Source: Rotaria socialis (Eukaryota; Rotifera; Eurotatoria; Philodinida; Philodinidae). Taken from it: 64,000 nucleotides of DNA. The notes beneath the pieces were generated by a model. That model had not been told where the DNA came from. It saw nothing but the letters and a program-made list of their open reading frames with translations, and did no database searches. This document shows positions 26,426-35,742 of the stretch, in pieces. Every line of letters starts with the position of its first letter. Position 1 is the first letter of the stretch. Location of the stretch: positions 186,001-250,000 of the forward strand of contig CAJNYU010000063.1 in the NCBI GenBank assembly GCA_905331475.1. Direction: 5' to 3'. The position numbers and the translations under genes are program-made.

Positions 26426-27529
26426 CAAATTTCAAATGAATGCTGAATAATTTTTTTCTGATAGGAGTAAGGTATCTAAAACAAAACAGTGGTATTAATA
26501 TAAATCCGAAAACATTTCATGAAGTTAAGTGTAACACAAGTAAGGTAAAGTGGCGAAGTCAATATCAAACCTGTTTTTCAAATACTCTCCGTCACAGCGG
26601 CAGAACTATGTTCATGTAAGAACATATGAGTAACTATTGGGTACATCAACACGCTTGATAAATATCCAAAGTAATTAACAATTTCATGAGTTTATTTGTT
26701 ATGAGTTATTTATGAAATACATTGTGGCGAGCAGATTTAGTTTCAAAGATGATTTACAAGGAAAGGCAAACTTCGTTGAAAAAAATGACTACCTCATCGT
26801 ACTGATCAGTCAATCGAAATAACGGGAAAGTGAAATTTACAGTTTGTTTATATACGCGTCGCTTTTGTTTACAGTTTCTATGGATGTGTCGTCTCTAGGC
26901 GAGAAAAAAACAGAGTATTGGTGTGGATGAATAACTATTCCGCTGATCCATCAGAATGAGCAACCAAACTGGCATTCTTAGTCTTGTGTTATATCGAAGT
27001 AGATATCACAATCTCGAATGGATATGTGTAGAGACGTATCTAACCCTGTCACAGCTTAAATCTGATACTGGAAGCAAGCGGGCTAGGTTGCTCTTATTAC
27101 TTATTAAGAAAGTTGAATGCATCGGGAACGTCATTCACAGAGAAGCACACAAAGTAAGCTAACGGATTTTTCTGTCTCGCCTTTTCTTTCGGTGCGATTT
27201 TAACTGCGCCCACAAGATTAGCTTACGTAGCAATTTGTTTTTGCGCAGATAGCTGCCATAAGCAACCTTCGTATGAAACACTTTGTTGACTAACAGTAAT
27301 GAGATTTTTCCCATTTGAAAACAATCAGCACTGGATGTATGGCAGAATCGGAGTCTATGGGGTATTCCATTTCAAACTGAATTCAAAACAGAAAAAAATA
27401 TCTGCACTTTTCGAAATAACGAGAGCCTAGAGGATCCTAAAACAACCGCAAACAATTCGAGATTGACGATGATCAAGGCAGTGTATCCCAGAGACTTTCA
27501 CTGTAATTTATTCAGCATCGAGATTCTGT

Positions 27530-28010
27530 ATGGGGTGTGGGTGTGGGTGTACACTAAGTTAAAATGTACCGCATGTGTCGTGATTTGCGACACAAAGTAC
27601 GAGTCATTAGAGTCCTACACGAGGTGCTCGTTGCGACACATTTTGTCCAGCAAGAGCACGACACATTCTGAAATGTGTTTCAAACCTATCATGCAGCGAA
27701 TTTTTCATATTTTTTTCTTTTATAAGTATATTATTGTAGCTTTTTAATTTAATTTCCCTCACATACCCTTTTTTGGAACTCAAGAAGATCAAATCCTTGG
27801 ATCTGGCTGACCTTGAGTTGGTCTGATCTCTATCAGACCACTCCAGAGTAGGCCTTCCCGATCACAGATCAAGGGACGCATTTTCTCGACTCCAACTATT
27901 AGGCGAAAAATAATCTAGGAAAAAAGATTAAATAAAAGGGTGTGGGTGTCGGGTGTCGAGTTGCGTGTGGGTTTGACTATTTGTTACTACACCGACACCC
28001 ACACTGTGGG
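27530..28010. repeat. telomere-like tracts, including a hairpin pair
   Basis: GGGGTGTGGGTGTGGGTGT lies at about 27533-27551. A second tract GGGTGTGGGTGTCGGGTGTC at about 27940-27959 is followed by CCGACACCCACA at about 27993-28004; GTGGGTGTCGG and CCGACACCCAC are exact reverse complements. Confidence 0.55.
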
Positions 28011-28418
28011 TTTTTCTTCAAAAACTTATTGATGAGGAAAATGCTACACATGCTGATATAGTTCATATAAGATCTGGATAAGTACCAAAACGCAAGAAAT
28101 AGAATGAACATTTTTGAAAAACAACTATTACATCTAATTTCAAATCCTCATCAAGATCATCTAACTCAACTTGACTCAATCGCTAATAGTATTGCATTAT
28201 AATTGTTCTTTTTTCATAGAATATAAATAAAATTTATTCATCAGTCGATTTCCTGTGCCGTTATAAGTTTTTTTCTTTCGTGCTCATTTTATCGGTGCTT
28301 ATTATTCCAGTGCTTAACTTCCCGTGCTCGTCTTTCCTCATGCTCAACTTTTACCAATCCATTTTACGCATGTCCATACTCACACCCACCCCATGCAACC
28401 CTGAAACGAACTGTTCAA

Positions 28419-28604
28419 ATGATTAACGATAGTTATTCAGCAATCGCTGAAAATATGAGTGAAAAAGTTCAGAATAATCTCAGTCCATCATCGTCATCAT
28501 CATCCGCTGGTATCGTTAGTGGTATCATAGGAGGCATTTTAGGAACTATTTTATTTTGTATTTTACGCTGCTGCTGGTACGTCTATGCTAAAAAGTCATT
28601 CTGA
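28419..28604 (+). CDS. possible small single-pass membrane protein (61 aa)
   Basis: An intronless frame of 61 codons, starting MINDSYSAIAENMSEKV. A serine run (residues about 23-29) precedes one hydrophobic segment (about 30-52) with small-residue spacing (SGIIGGILG) typical of helix packing, then CCWYVYAKKSF, a basic C-terminus. The layout (soluble N-terminus, one helix, short positive tail) is that of a genuine membrane micro-protein, but no homologue is recognised and the frame could be fortuitous. Confidence 0.4.
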   Translation: MINDSYSAIAENMSEKVQNNLSPSSSSSSAGIVSGIIGGILGTILFCILRCCWYVYAKKSF

Positions 28605-29150
28605 TAAATGAGACCAGCTTTTATTTCCTATGAACTATTGGCAGGTTAATTATATTTGTTTGTCGATGCACGAATGAAGTTTTTCCTCGCTTTTATCATT
28701 GTTTTTGTATTCCGTTTTGTATTGCGATTTAATTAATTTTGAAAATATATACTTGGGAATCTCTATATCAATAGTAGAGAAAATATGGGTGTAGAAAGGC
28801 ATTAGTCTGAAAGATAGAAGCAGAGTGAGTTTTGATTGAATATCAACTAATTTAACAGCTAGTTGCTATGGAAGAAAGCTAGGCACGCCAAGACAACAAT
28901 CTTCAGTAAACCATAGAGAATTGTTCGTGTGAAAATGAAAATGAGAACATAAAATAGATCAATAAATAATACCAATCGCCATGTTGTTTTGTTTATTATG
29001 ATATGAGATTTGGAAGATTTATAGTTTTTAGTCATTCTCTTTTATAAGTGCACCAGAATAAACTAGCATTTGAATTTTTAGAACTGATATTTGAAGACTA
29101 TCGAATGAAATTTTTCTTCAGTTAGTATTAGAAAAAAAGACAAATCGTTT
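28605..29150. other. intergenic DNA, no gene seen
   Basis: AT-rich sequence between the small membrane-protein frame and the 3' end of the TRMT2-like gene, which is on the opposite strand. Nothing specific is visible. Confidence 0.5.
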
Positions 29151-31400
29151 TTAATCACGTTCGTAAACTGTAACAAAGTCTGGCAATAGTGCTGATCGAG
29201 GATTGGCATCAAATGGTATAACTATCACAGGTTTAAATGGTGAACCAAATATTTTGTGTGTTGAACTTTCGCCACCCGATAGACTAAAGAGAAAAAAACA
29301 GTCGAATTTTTTCAAATCAAAATAGATGAATAACGAAGCCTTACCTATAGAGAAAATGTAGAATAGAAGAATTCACACCACGATGAACAACAATCAATCG
29401 ATCAATAAGATCACATTCACGTAATACACTAACAATAAATTTATCTAATCGAAGAAAAAATAAGATTATAATTCAAAAACAGAGCTCTATTCCTAAGTAT
29501 AGCTACTTTGTCGTAAGTCTTGTCGTTCGAGTTCACCTCGAGTTGGTCCAAAAACACATGTTAGCGAAGCATTTTTCTTTTTATTCTGTTCAATTTTTGT
29601 TAGTACTCTTTTAAATTCATCTTTTTTTGTACAAACATTAAATTGAACATTTTGTGTATGAGCTAGAAAAATAATTGCATAAAAAATAAGGATCAATCTA
29701 TCAATAAAAAAAATAGTCATTACGATATTTTTCTTGTGTTTTAATTGCTGCTTTTATTGCAAATTGGCTCGGATCAAAACCATAAGATTGATCAACATGT
29801 TGACTAGCAATTAATGGTAAAATTCCTAAAAGTTTTCTTTTTGTTTAGACTGAAATTTTAGCAAGAAAAACTAAACCAACCAATATCAGAAAAATATTGA
29901 AGAAATATCGTTGATGTCGGATCGAGATTACATAATTTTAATACTTCAGAGCAAACTGATTCGTAGGCTCTTAGATTTGAGAATCCGTATGATTGTAAAT
30001 TTGGTTCAAATTTCATTCCAAATAAATCATATTGAAATGATTCAGTTTTATCACCAATAATCTGTTCATAGAATGATTCATTGACAATAATTGGCCAACG
30101 TTGTAATCTAAATCAAAGAAAGTCAAATAAAAATAATTAAACTTAACAAACCTTCGTTCGAAATATAAATGATCAATTTGACATTCTCGTCCTGGTCCAT
30201 TTTCAAAATATGCTACCAAACGTTCTTTAGCTGCTTGACGTTCCTTCAAAGAATAATAATATTACATTTAGAAAAAAAAACGTACTAGCATCGTTTTTCT
30301 CGCAAGAAATAAATAATTAAGAATAAATCTTACTGAATTATCAGTTTTTCGATCAAAATAACCAATAACAACAAGTTTCTGATCTTTTTTATTTGTATAA
30401 ATACGTATTGGTCGCCAATGATGTAAAACAAAGTCTGTATTAGATACATCTTTCACTTCTTTTTGAAGAAAATTATAGTAATGCTGTAAATAAATTTTTT
30501 TTAAAGTCAATCGAAAACAGAAATAAGATCACATACTTTAACAATCAATCGATCACGTTTCTTGTATGATTCAATATCATCAATAGGTAAGACTAACATC
30601 ATCTGACTGTCTTCATGTGATGCTAAAATTAAATTTTAATTATTAAATTGGCAAGGACAAAGAATTTTCGTACTTGAATAATCACTGGCAATTGGTCGAT
30701 TGGGAAGACCTAGTGCTAACTCACCGGAACGTGTTTTACCTAAATCAGCGGTACAGAATGTTAAATATTCACTCGTTGCTGACTAAAATCAAGAATAATT
30801 CTTATTAAAGTTAGCTGAAAAAAATCATAAGTAATTACAGTTCGTTCGATATCTCGAATAGGACATAGGTTAACATCATTTGTTCGAATCAATTTACGTA
30901 ACGATGGATGAAGTGCTCGATCATAGAAAAGTGTTTTAGCAACCGATTGAAAACGACTTTCAAGTTGACGTTGTTTAAGCTAGAAATTGTTTTCATAAAT
31001 TTCAATAATAATAATAATAATCAAACTAAGAATATTATAACGAACTTTCAATTCTTCATCATAGGAAATATTATTATATGGCATATATAATTCAGCTGCT
31101 CTGAAATAAGATGACTAACAGATAAGACAATGCTATGTATCTATTGTTGTTGAACATTTTTTTTTTGATACCTTTTATTTGGATCACGTAAAACATCGTT
31201 AGTAAGAAATGTTGGTAAATTATCAGGTGGAGGTTCTACAGCTGTAAAAGACTGTACTGATGAATAAAAACATTTCCTTAAAACAACAATTAATTAATAG
31301 ATATATATATATAAATGCATTTCATGGATTCAACAACATTTTACCGTTGTTTTATATAGCAAGATGAAATTATTCTTTTCATTATACAAGAAGAATACAT
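29151..31400 (-). CDS. TRMT2A/B: TRMT2-family tRNA uracil-5-methyltransferase homologue, probably catalytically dead
   Basis: Thirteen exons on the minus strand: 31345-31400, 31172-31276, 31046-31100, 30839-30979, 30674-30782, 30537-30622, 30334-30483, 30152-30243, 29881-30107, 29724-29825, 29507-29662, 29345-29444, 29151-29283. All junctions keep frame (503 aa). TRMT2 enzymes make m5U54 in tRNA. Colinear family blocks are visible: YMPYNNISYDEELKLKQRQL, the region around CPIRD...SEYLTF, HHWRPIRIYTNKKDQ, YFENGPGRECQIDHLYF, the SAM-domain stretch and a final GSPFKPV...FVTVYERD. The N-terminus (MYSSCIMKRIISSCYIKQRK) looks like a mitochondrial presequence. The SAM-binding glycine loop (CGTGTIG in TRMT2A) reads YFSDIGI, the DPPRAGL motif reads GPTRGEL, and the catalytic Cys in VSCNP is replaced (VVHRGVN). 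Introns and frame are intact, so this looks like a maintained pseudoenzyme rather than a pseudogene. Confidence 0.78.
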
Positions 31401-31683
31401 GGTATCTGGAAAATGAGAAATCTACTTTCGACGCTTCACATTCATGATAGTTACTAGATTTTGATTATATTTATTAAAAATTCTCGATTAAAGTTATAAT
31501 TAGAAAAAAAAACCATTTATCGTTGAGAACATTATATGAAGAATGAAGACATTAATCATATTGCATTTATTTTATTCGATTCCTATGATATCCACTCTAT
31601 GATTTAGGATAGCATGATCATAATCGAAGAGCAATAGATTGTGTGTAGATTTTCATATAATGTTCATCATCGTTTGATCATGA

Positions 31684-31878
31684 TTAGGATGGACGACGAC
31701 GAACATTTTCAGATGGACTACAGCCTGGTCGAGCGTTCATTTCTAGAAGAACAACAACAGAAACATCGAAAATGAAAAACTTTCGAATCTATGGAAATTA
31801 ACACTAACGTTGTTTCGACGAAATCTGCTCATATTGAGCAGAGTTAGTTTCCGCTGAACAATTGCCGCCCCCCTTCAT
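31684..31878 (-). CDS. possible 41-aa two-exon protein, unknown
   Basis: Two short segments, 31809-31878 and 31684-31742, join across a 66-bp GT-AG intron in phase 1. They give a Gly/Ser/Gln-rich peptide starting MKGGGNCSAETNSAQYEQIS and ending NVRRPS. The same frame continues upstream of the ATG through an in-frame TGA into another protein-like stretch (SWVSRRIGNALRSTPKIEG, about 31890-31970), so the real gene may have a different 5' structure. No family is recognised. Called only because splice sites, frame and composition all fit. Confidence 0.3.
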
Positions 31879-32258
31879 TAGTCATCCTTGCTGTTTTTTT
31901 GCCGCCGATGCACCTTCTATTTTGGGAGTCGATCGTAATGCATTTCCAATACGACGGCTGACCCAACTGACTGCATCAATGATTAATCAAACCATAATTA
32001 ATCACTAGTGATAGTGAACAAAAGCTCAATACTTGAACGCAAAATCAATGTTTTATATCTAGAGAAAAAAAATTCGAATGTAATTCATAGTTGTAGAAAA
32101 AGAATATATCGAAATATACTGATTCTACAGTATGTTGCTCATTCGACCGTATCTGATATATAACCTTCTAGTCATCGTCCTTTTTTTCTTCTTGTCATTT
32201 ATACGAGCAAATCAGTTATATTCTGTTTGTTCATCGCTGTACTTTTTTTTAAATATCT

Positions 32259-33641
32259 ATGATGGAAAATTCGAAACATTCGTATCGATCGTCTTCGATT
32301 TCATCAGTGGCCTCAAGTCAACAAAATCCAACAAATGGATTAAAGTAAGTTTTTATCAATCTTGCTATATTGAATCTGAAACAAAACGTATTTCTCTTGA
32401 GAGCTCTTGCTTCATCGGACTTTGAATATGTGGGTCGATTGGTAACACGTGAACGACCAGTGATTCGAACATCTAACTCTATACAACAGAGCTATGTTTT
32501 TCCTCAAAATAAAAATAAATATTTTCCCTCAAATGCATCTCAACGTCAAAATATTTATGAAGAACAATCAACATCGTCGAGTGATGGTGATGATAATTCA
32601 GACGGGTTAAGTAAACCATTGGGTGTTATAAAAATAAGCGATCGGCACGTTAGAGAAAGTATTTGAAATAAAAATTTATTCTACAAAAGAATTTTAATAA
32701 AAATTCTAATTGTAGTCTATCGATTGCCGACACCACCACCCAAAATTAAACGAGTTTATCATCGTCTTAAATCGCCTGACCCAAAAGTAATTGAACGAGT
32801 ATTTGTTCGTCGTCCGCCACCACAAATTATCGAAAATATAATCGAAATACCGCCAGAAAAAGTTCGTATCATAAATCGAGAAAAATATTTAGGAAAATCA
32901 GAACCAATTACACGTTCTAAGTAAGAATAGGAAAGTTTATCTATTTAACACTAATTCATCTTTTTCTTTTGCAGAATTGTAAAATTAAAATCGCGTCATC
33001 GTCATAGAGAAGTACAAGAAGAAGAAGAAGAAGGAGAAGAAGACGACTATGATGATGTAGAAGAACGACAACCACAACAAACATATATGCCTTCTGAACA
33101 ATATGCTCAACAACCGCAAACAACAATGCAATCTAGTACATATCAACCAGCAGCAGAAACATCACTTGTTTATCCTCCACAACCAAATACGCGTACTGTT
33201 GGTTACTTTGAATCAACGATTCCGCCAGAGATCATGTTAAACTCGAAAAACCCTATGCAACTCGCATCTCAACAGAGTTATAACGACTCAACGATTCAGC
33301 CAACTTCGGCTGAATATGCATCACAAGAACAAACTATGTATCAACCAGCCCAACCGATAAATTATGGCTATGCATCACAACAGCCATCTGCTTATCGATC
33401 TCCTCAATCAACAATGCAAAACTATGCATTACAGCAGCAACCTGTTTATCAACCGACTCAACCAATGATGCGAAACTATGCACCCCCACAGCTACCTGTT
33501 CACCAAGTGACTCAACCAACAACCCCAAACTATGCATCACAACAGTTATCAGCCCAGCCATCGCCTTATTACTTGGGTCGACAACCAACCAGCGCTTATC
33601 AAACGTCTCAACCAAGTCCTTATTATTTTCCAACCCAGTAA
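32259..33641 (+). CDS. Q/P/Y-rich protein with alveolin-like charged repeats, unknown function
   Basis: Exons 32259-32344, 32402-32658, 32716-32920 and 32975-33641 join in frame to 404 aa, starting MMENSKHSYRSSS (a second ATG follows at once). The N-terminal third is Ser-rich with FEYVGRLVTRERPVIR. The middle (exon 3) has alternating charged/hydrophobic short repeats such as PKVIERVFVRRPPPQIIEN and PPEKVRIINRE, reminiscent of the EKIVEVP-type repeats of alveolins and other cortical cytoskeleton proteins. A basic-acidic switch (KSRHRHREVQEEEEEGEEDD) follows, then a C-terminal domain of imperfect repeats such as NYASQQ...YQPTQP, rich in Gln, Pro and Tyr and likely disordered. No membrane segment. 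The cytoskeletal idea is inference; the family is not identified. Confidence 0.75.
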
Positions 33642-33857
33642 ACGATCTCAATATACTCAAAATTACTGTTTAAAAAAACAAAGATTTTTTCAAAAAAAAA
33701 AGTACTTTTAATTTCTTTTAAAAGACACTGCGCACAATATTTAGCATAAGATAAAAAAAATTGCCATTAATAAAGATGTAGATTAAATAAAAAAATGATA
33801 TATGAGTAAAAAATGGAATATTAGTAAAAAAACTGGAACATTAGTTGTTGTTTTTTT

Positions 33858-33998
33858 TTATTCTCTTTTGGCAGCATTATTGCGACCACCACCCAATGCA
33901 ACCATAAGGACCATTGACCAGAGTACAACGCCCATTCCGACAGCTAATACTAAAGCTGGATACTCGTAACAAAATTTTAATATATCAAATAGATTCAT
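33858..33998 (-). CDS. 46-aa single-pass membrane micro-protein
   Basis: A 47-codon intronless frame reads MNLFDILKFCYEYPALVLAV and on through a hydrophobic helix (about residues 14-36) to a GGGRNNAAKRE tail. It sits tail-to-tail with the preceding gene, 273 bp from the UQCR11 stop and on the same strand. The pattern (short matrix-like N-terminus, KF-YEYPALVL, one helix) loosely recalls the N-terminus of complex I subunit NDUFA3, but it is too short for a confident call. Confidence 0.5.
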   Translation of the reverse strand: MNLFDILKFCYEYPALVLAVGMGVVLWSMVLMVALGGGRNNAAKRE

Positions 33999-34271
33999 TC
34001 TAGTTGGCTTTTAGATCATCTGAAATTCAGAAAAAAATATATAAAAAAAGAAAAGAAAAGAATTCTTTAAGGATGGATGATAAACGAGTGAAAACTTTTA
34101 TCTATTCAAAAGACATAAATGATTCAAGGAGCTAAATGAACGTGTCACTCTACAACTATGGTTTGATTGACCGTTCGTATGGATACAGTTTATTGAAATG
34201 ATATAACTAAAAATAGAACAACGATAGCATAATCTTTTGCATGATAATATTTTTATTCCAAAATACAAACC

Positions 34272-34649
34272 CTAATCGTCCGAAGCTGTTCCGTCATCGA
34301 CAGCTTTTTGTCCATGTTTCTCGATCAGTGCTGCTCGTTTCATTTCTTCGAATTTACGTCCATAAATTGGAATATTTGTATTTGTGACTTTCCAATCGGT
34401 TATGTAAAGAAAATAGAGACCAACTGATCCACCGAATAGTGCTAATGATGGTGCACTAAAATAATAAAAATACCAGTAAAAGTAGACGTAAATATTAATT
34501 ATCTCTATTTCATACAGATTCTTGAAGATTTGGAAATGTCGTGGACCCGTAAATCTGCCAACGCCTATTAAATCGAAATAAACAATAGAAGAAAATTTCA
34601 AAGAATATCGAAAGCGTTTACCAGGCAATCTACTTAAATAATAATCCAT
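34272..34649 (-). CDS. UQCR11: cytochrome bc1 complex subunit UQCR11 (QCR10 family)
   Basis: Exons 34622-34649, 34516-34564 and 34272-34455 join in frame to 86 aa. UQCR11 is the 6.4-kDa subunit of mitochondrial complex III. The family features are present in order: FTGPRHFQIFKN (vertebrate FLGPRYRELVKN), a single membrane helix with a GGSVGLYFL core, then TDWKVTNTNIPIYGRKFE (vertebrate TDWRLILDWVPYINGKF). A hydrophilic tail of about 24 residues extends beyond the vertebrate protein. It belongs to a small cluster of mitochondrial-type membrane proteins with its downstream neighbour. Confidence 0.85.
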   Translation of the reverse strand: MDYYLSRLPGKRFRYSLKFSSIVYFDLIGVGRFTGPRHFQIFKNLYEIEIINIYVYFYWYFYYFSAPSLALFGGSVGLYFLYITDWKVTNTNIPIYGRKFEEMKRAALIEKHGQKAVDDGTASDD

Positions 34650-35742
34650 GAGTGTAAATAGGGTTCTTTTTTTACAATGGATCTAAAAAGAAAATTTATA
34701 GAAATAATGACATATTGTAAAATAAAAAACATTTTTTGTACAATCAAGCAAAACGACGAGATCTACACAAAGAATCTGTCGGTGAAGAATGATTGTTAGT
34801 TTTTAGTTTCGCACAGTAACAAATGTTACGAGTAAGAGACGAATCTTTTCTCATACACTTTGTTTAAACGATTTATTGTGCATAATCATTTCAATTAGGC
34901 AATACACGTAAAGCAGATAAAATTTCATCAAAACACCAAATAGCAAACTGACATTTTCCAAAAGTCAATAAATACATAAATTTATATAAATTTTCTTATC
35001 AGAATCCATTATTTTCTCTCTGAATACCTCTAGCCAACTTGAGCATTACTTTTCATATAGCTGTCACCAGTAGTCTGTAGGAGTGTCACATTCAAATATG
35101 AAGTGTTTTCATGATCAAAAGAACTTCCCTACTGTATTTTTCATGTCTTGAAAGTAGAAAATTTAATTACAAAACAAATCTAAAGAAATTCGATTTTCCT
35201 ATCAATTAAAAATAGTAACTCTACAATTAAGGTTTTCTGCAGACAATTACTAGTTACTTCTAGTTGTCGCGAATCCTGAATAGGATATGGCAGGTGCAGT
35301 CATACCTCCTTTCAGTCTTTGCTTTATACATTTTTGCTGGTTATATTACTTGAAAATTTCACGTTTTCGATTCATGAGCATCGTACACACTCTTTCTAGA
35401 GCTGGTTGCGATGATTACTCAGAATCATTTTTGAAGCTGCAAGTACTAAGCAATTTTTCAAAATCCTGATTCATTACAGTGTAATATTCAGAAACTTTCC
35501 ATGTCATCGCTCATGGCATTTCAATTGAAAGAGATAGTGCAGTTCTAAAGTTTTTCTTTCAAATTGTATTGTTTTATGCATTGACCGAAAGAACGTCTAC
35601 TAGCGTCATCTTGAGTTGCCAATTACGAAATGACTCCGCAGTTAGCCAACAGAAACTATCTGGAAAAAGTATAAAGTTGCTGTAGAATTTCACTTTTGTT
35701 TGCTAATCAAAATAACTTATTTCATCTAGTCGAACATTTAAA
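34650..35742. other. intergenic DNA between divergent genes, no gene seen
   Basis: This separates UQCR11 (minus) from POLR2G (plus) and must include both promoters. A TTTCATCTAG acceptor-like sequence lies about 14 bp before the POLR2G ATG, compatible with trans-splicing or a 5' leader intron. No other feature is seen. Confidence 0.5.

Larger units (their letters stand above)
23898..28418. other. accessory non-coding region with repeat fragments
   Basis: No gene could be supported in these 4.5 kb. Only short frames without family features occur. The region contains a mini-MITE at 24478-24556, further AACCTTTT/GAACC words at 24760-24860, and several telomere-like tracts (24915-24930, 26350-26420, 27530-27552, 27935-28010, 28378-28398). 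Confidence 0.5.

Noticed and set aside
32132..32344. Hydrophobic frame MLLIRPYLIYNLL as a signal-peptide exon of the Q/P/Y-rich gene
   Set aside because: The alternative frame from 32259 gives a Ser-rich start matching the next exon's style, with correct phase; the hydrophobic frame comes from T-rich DNA.
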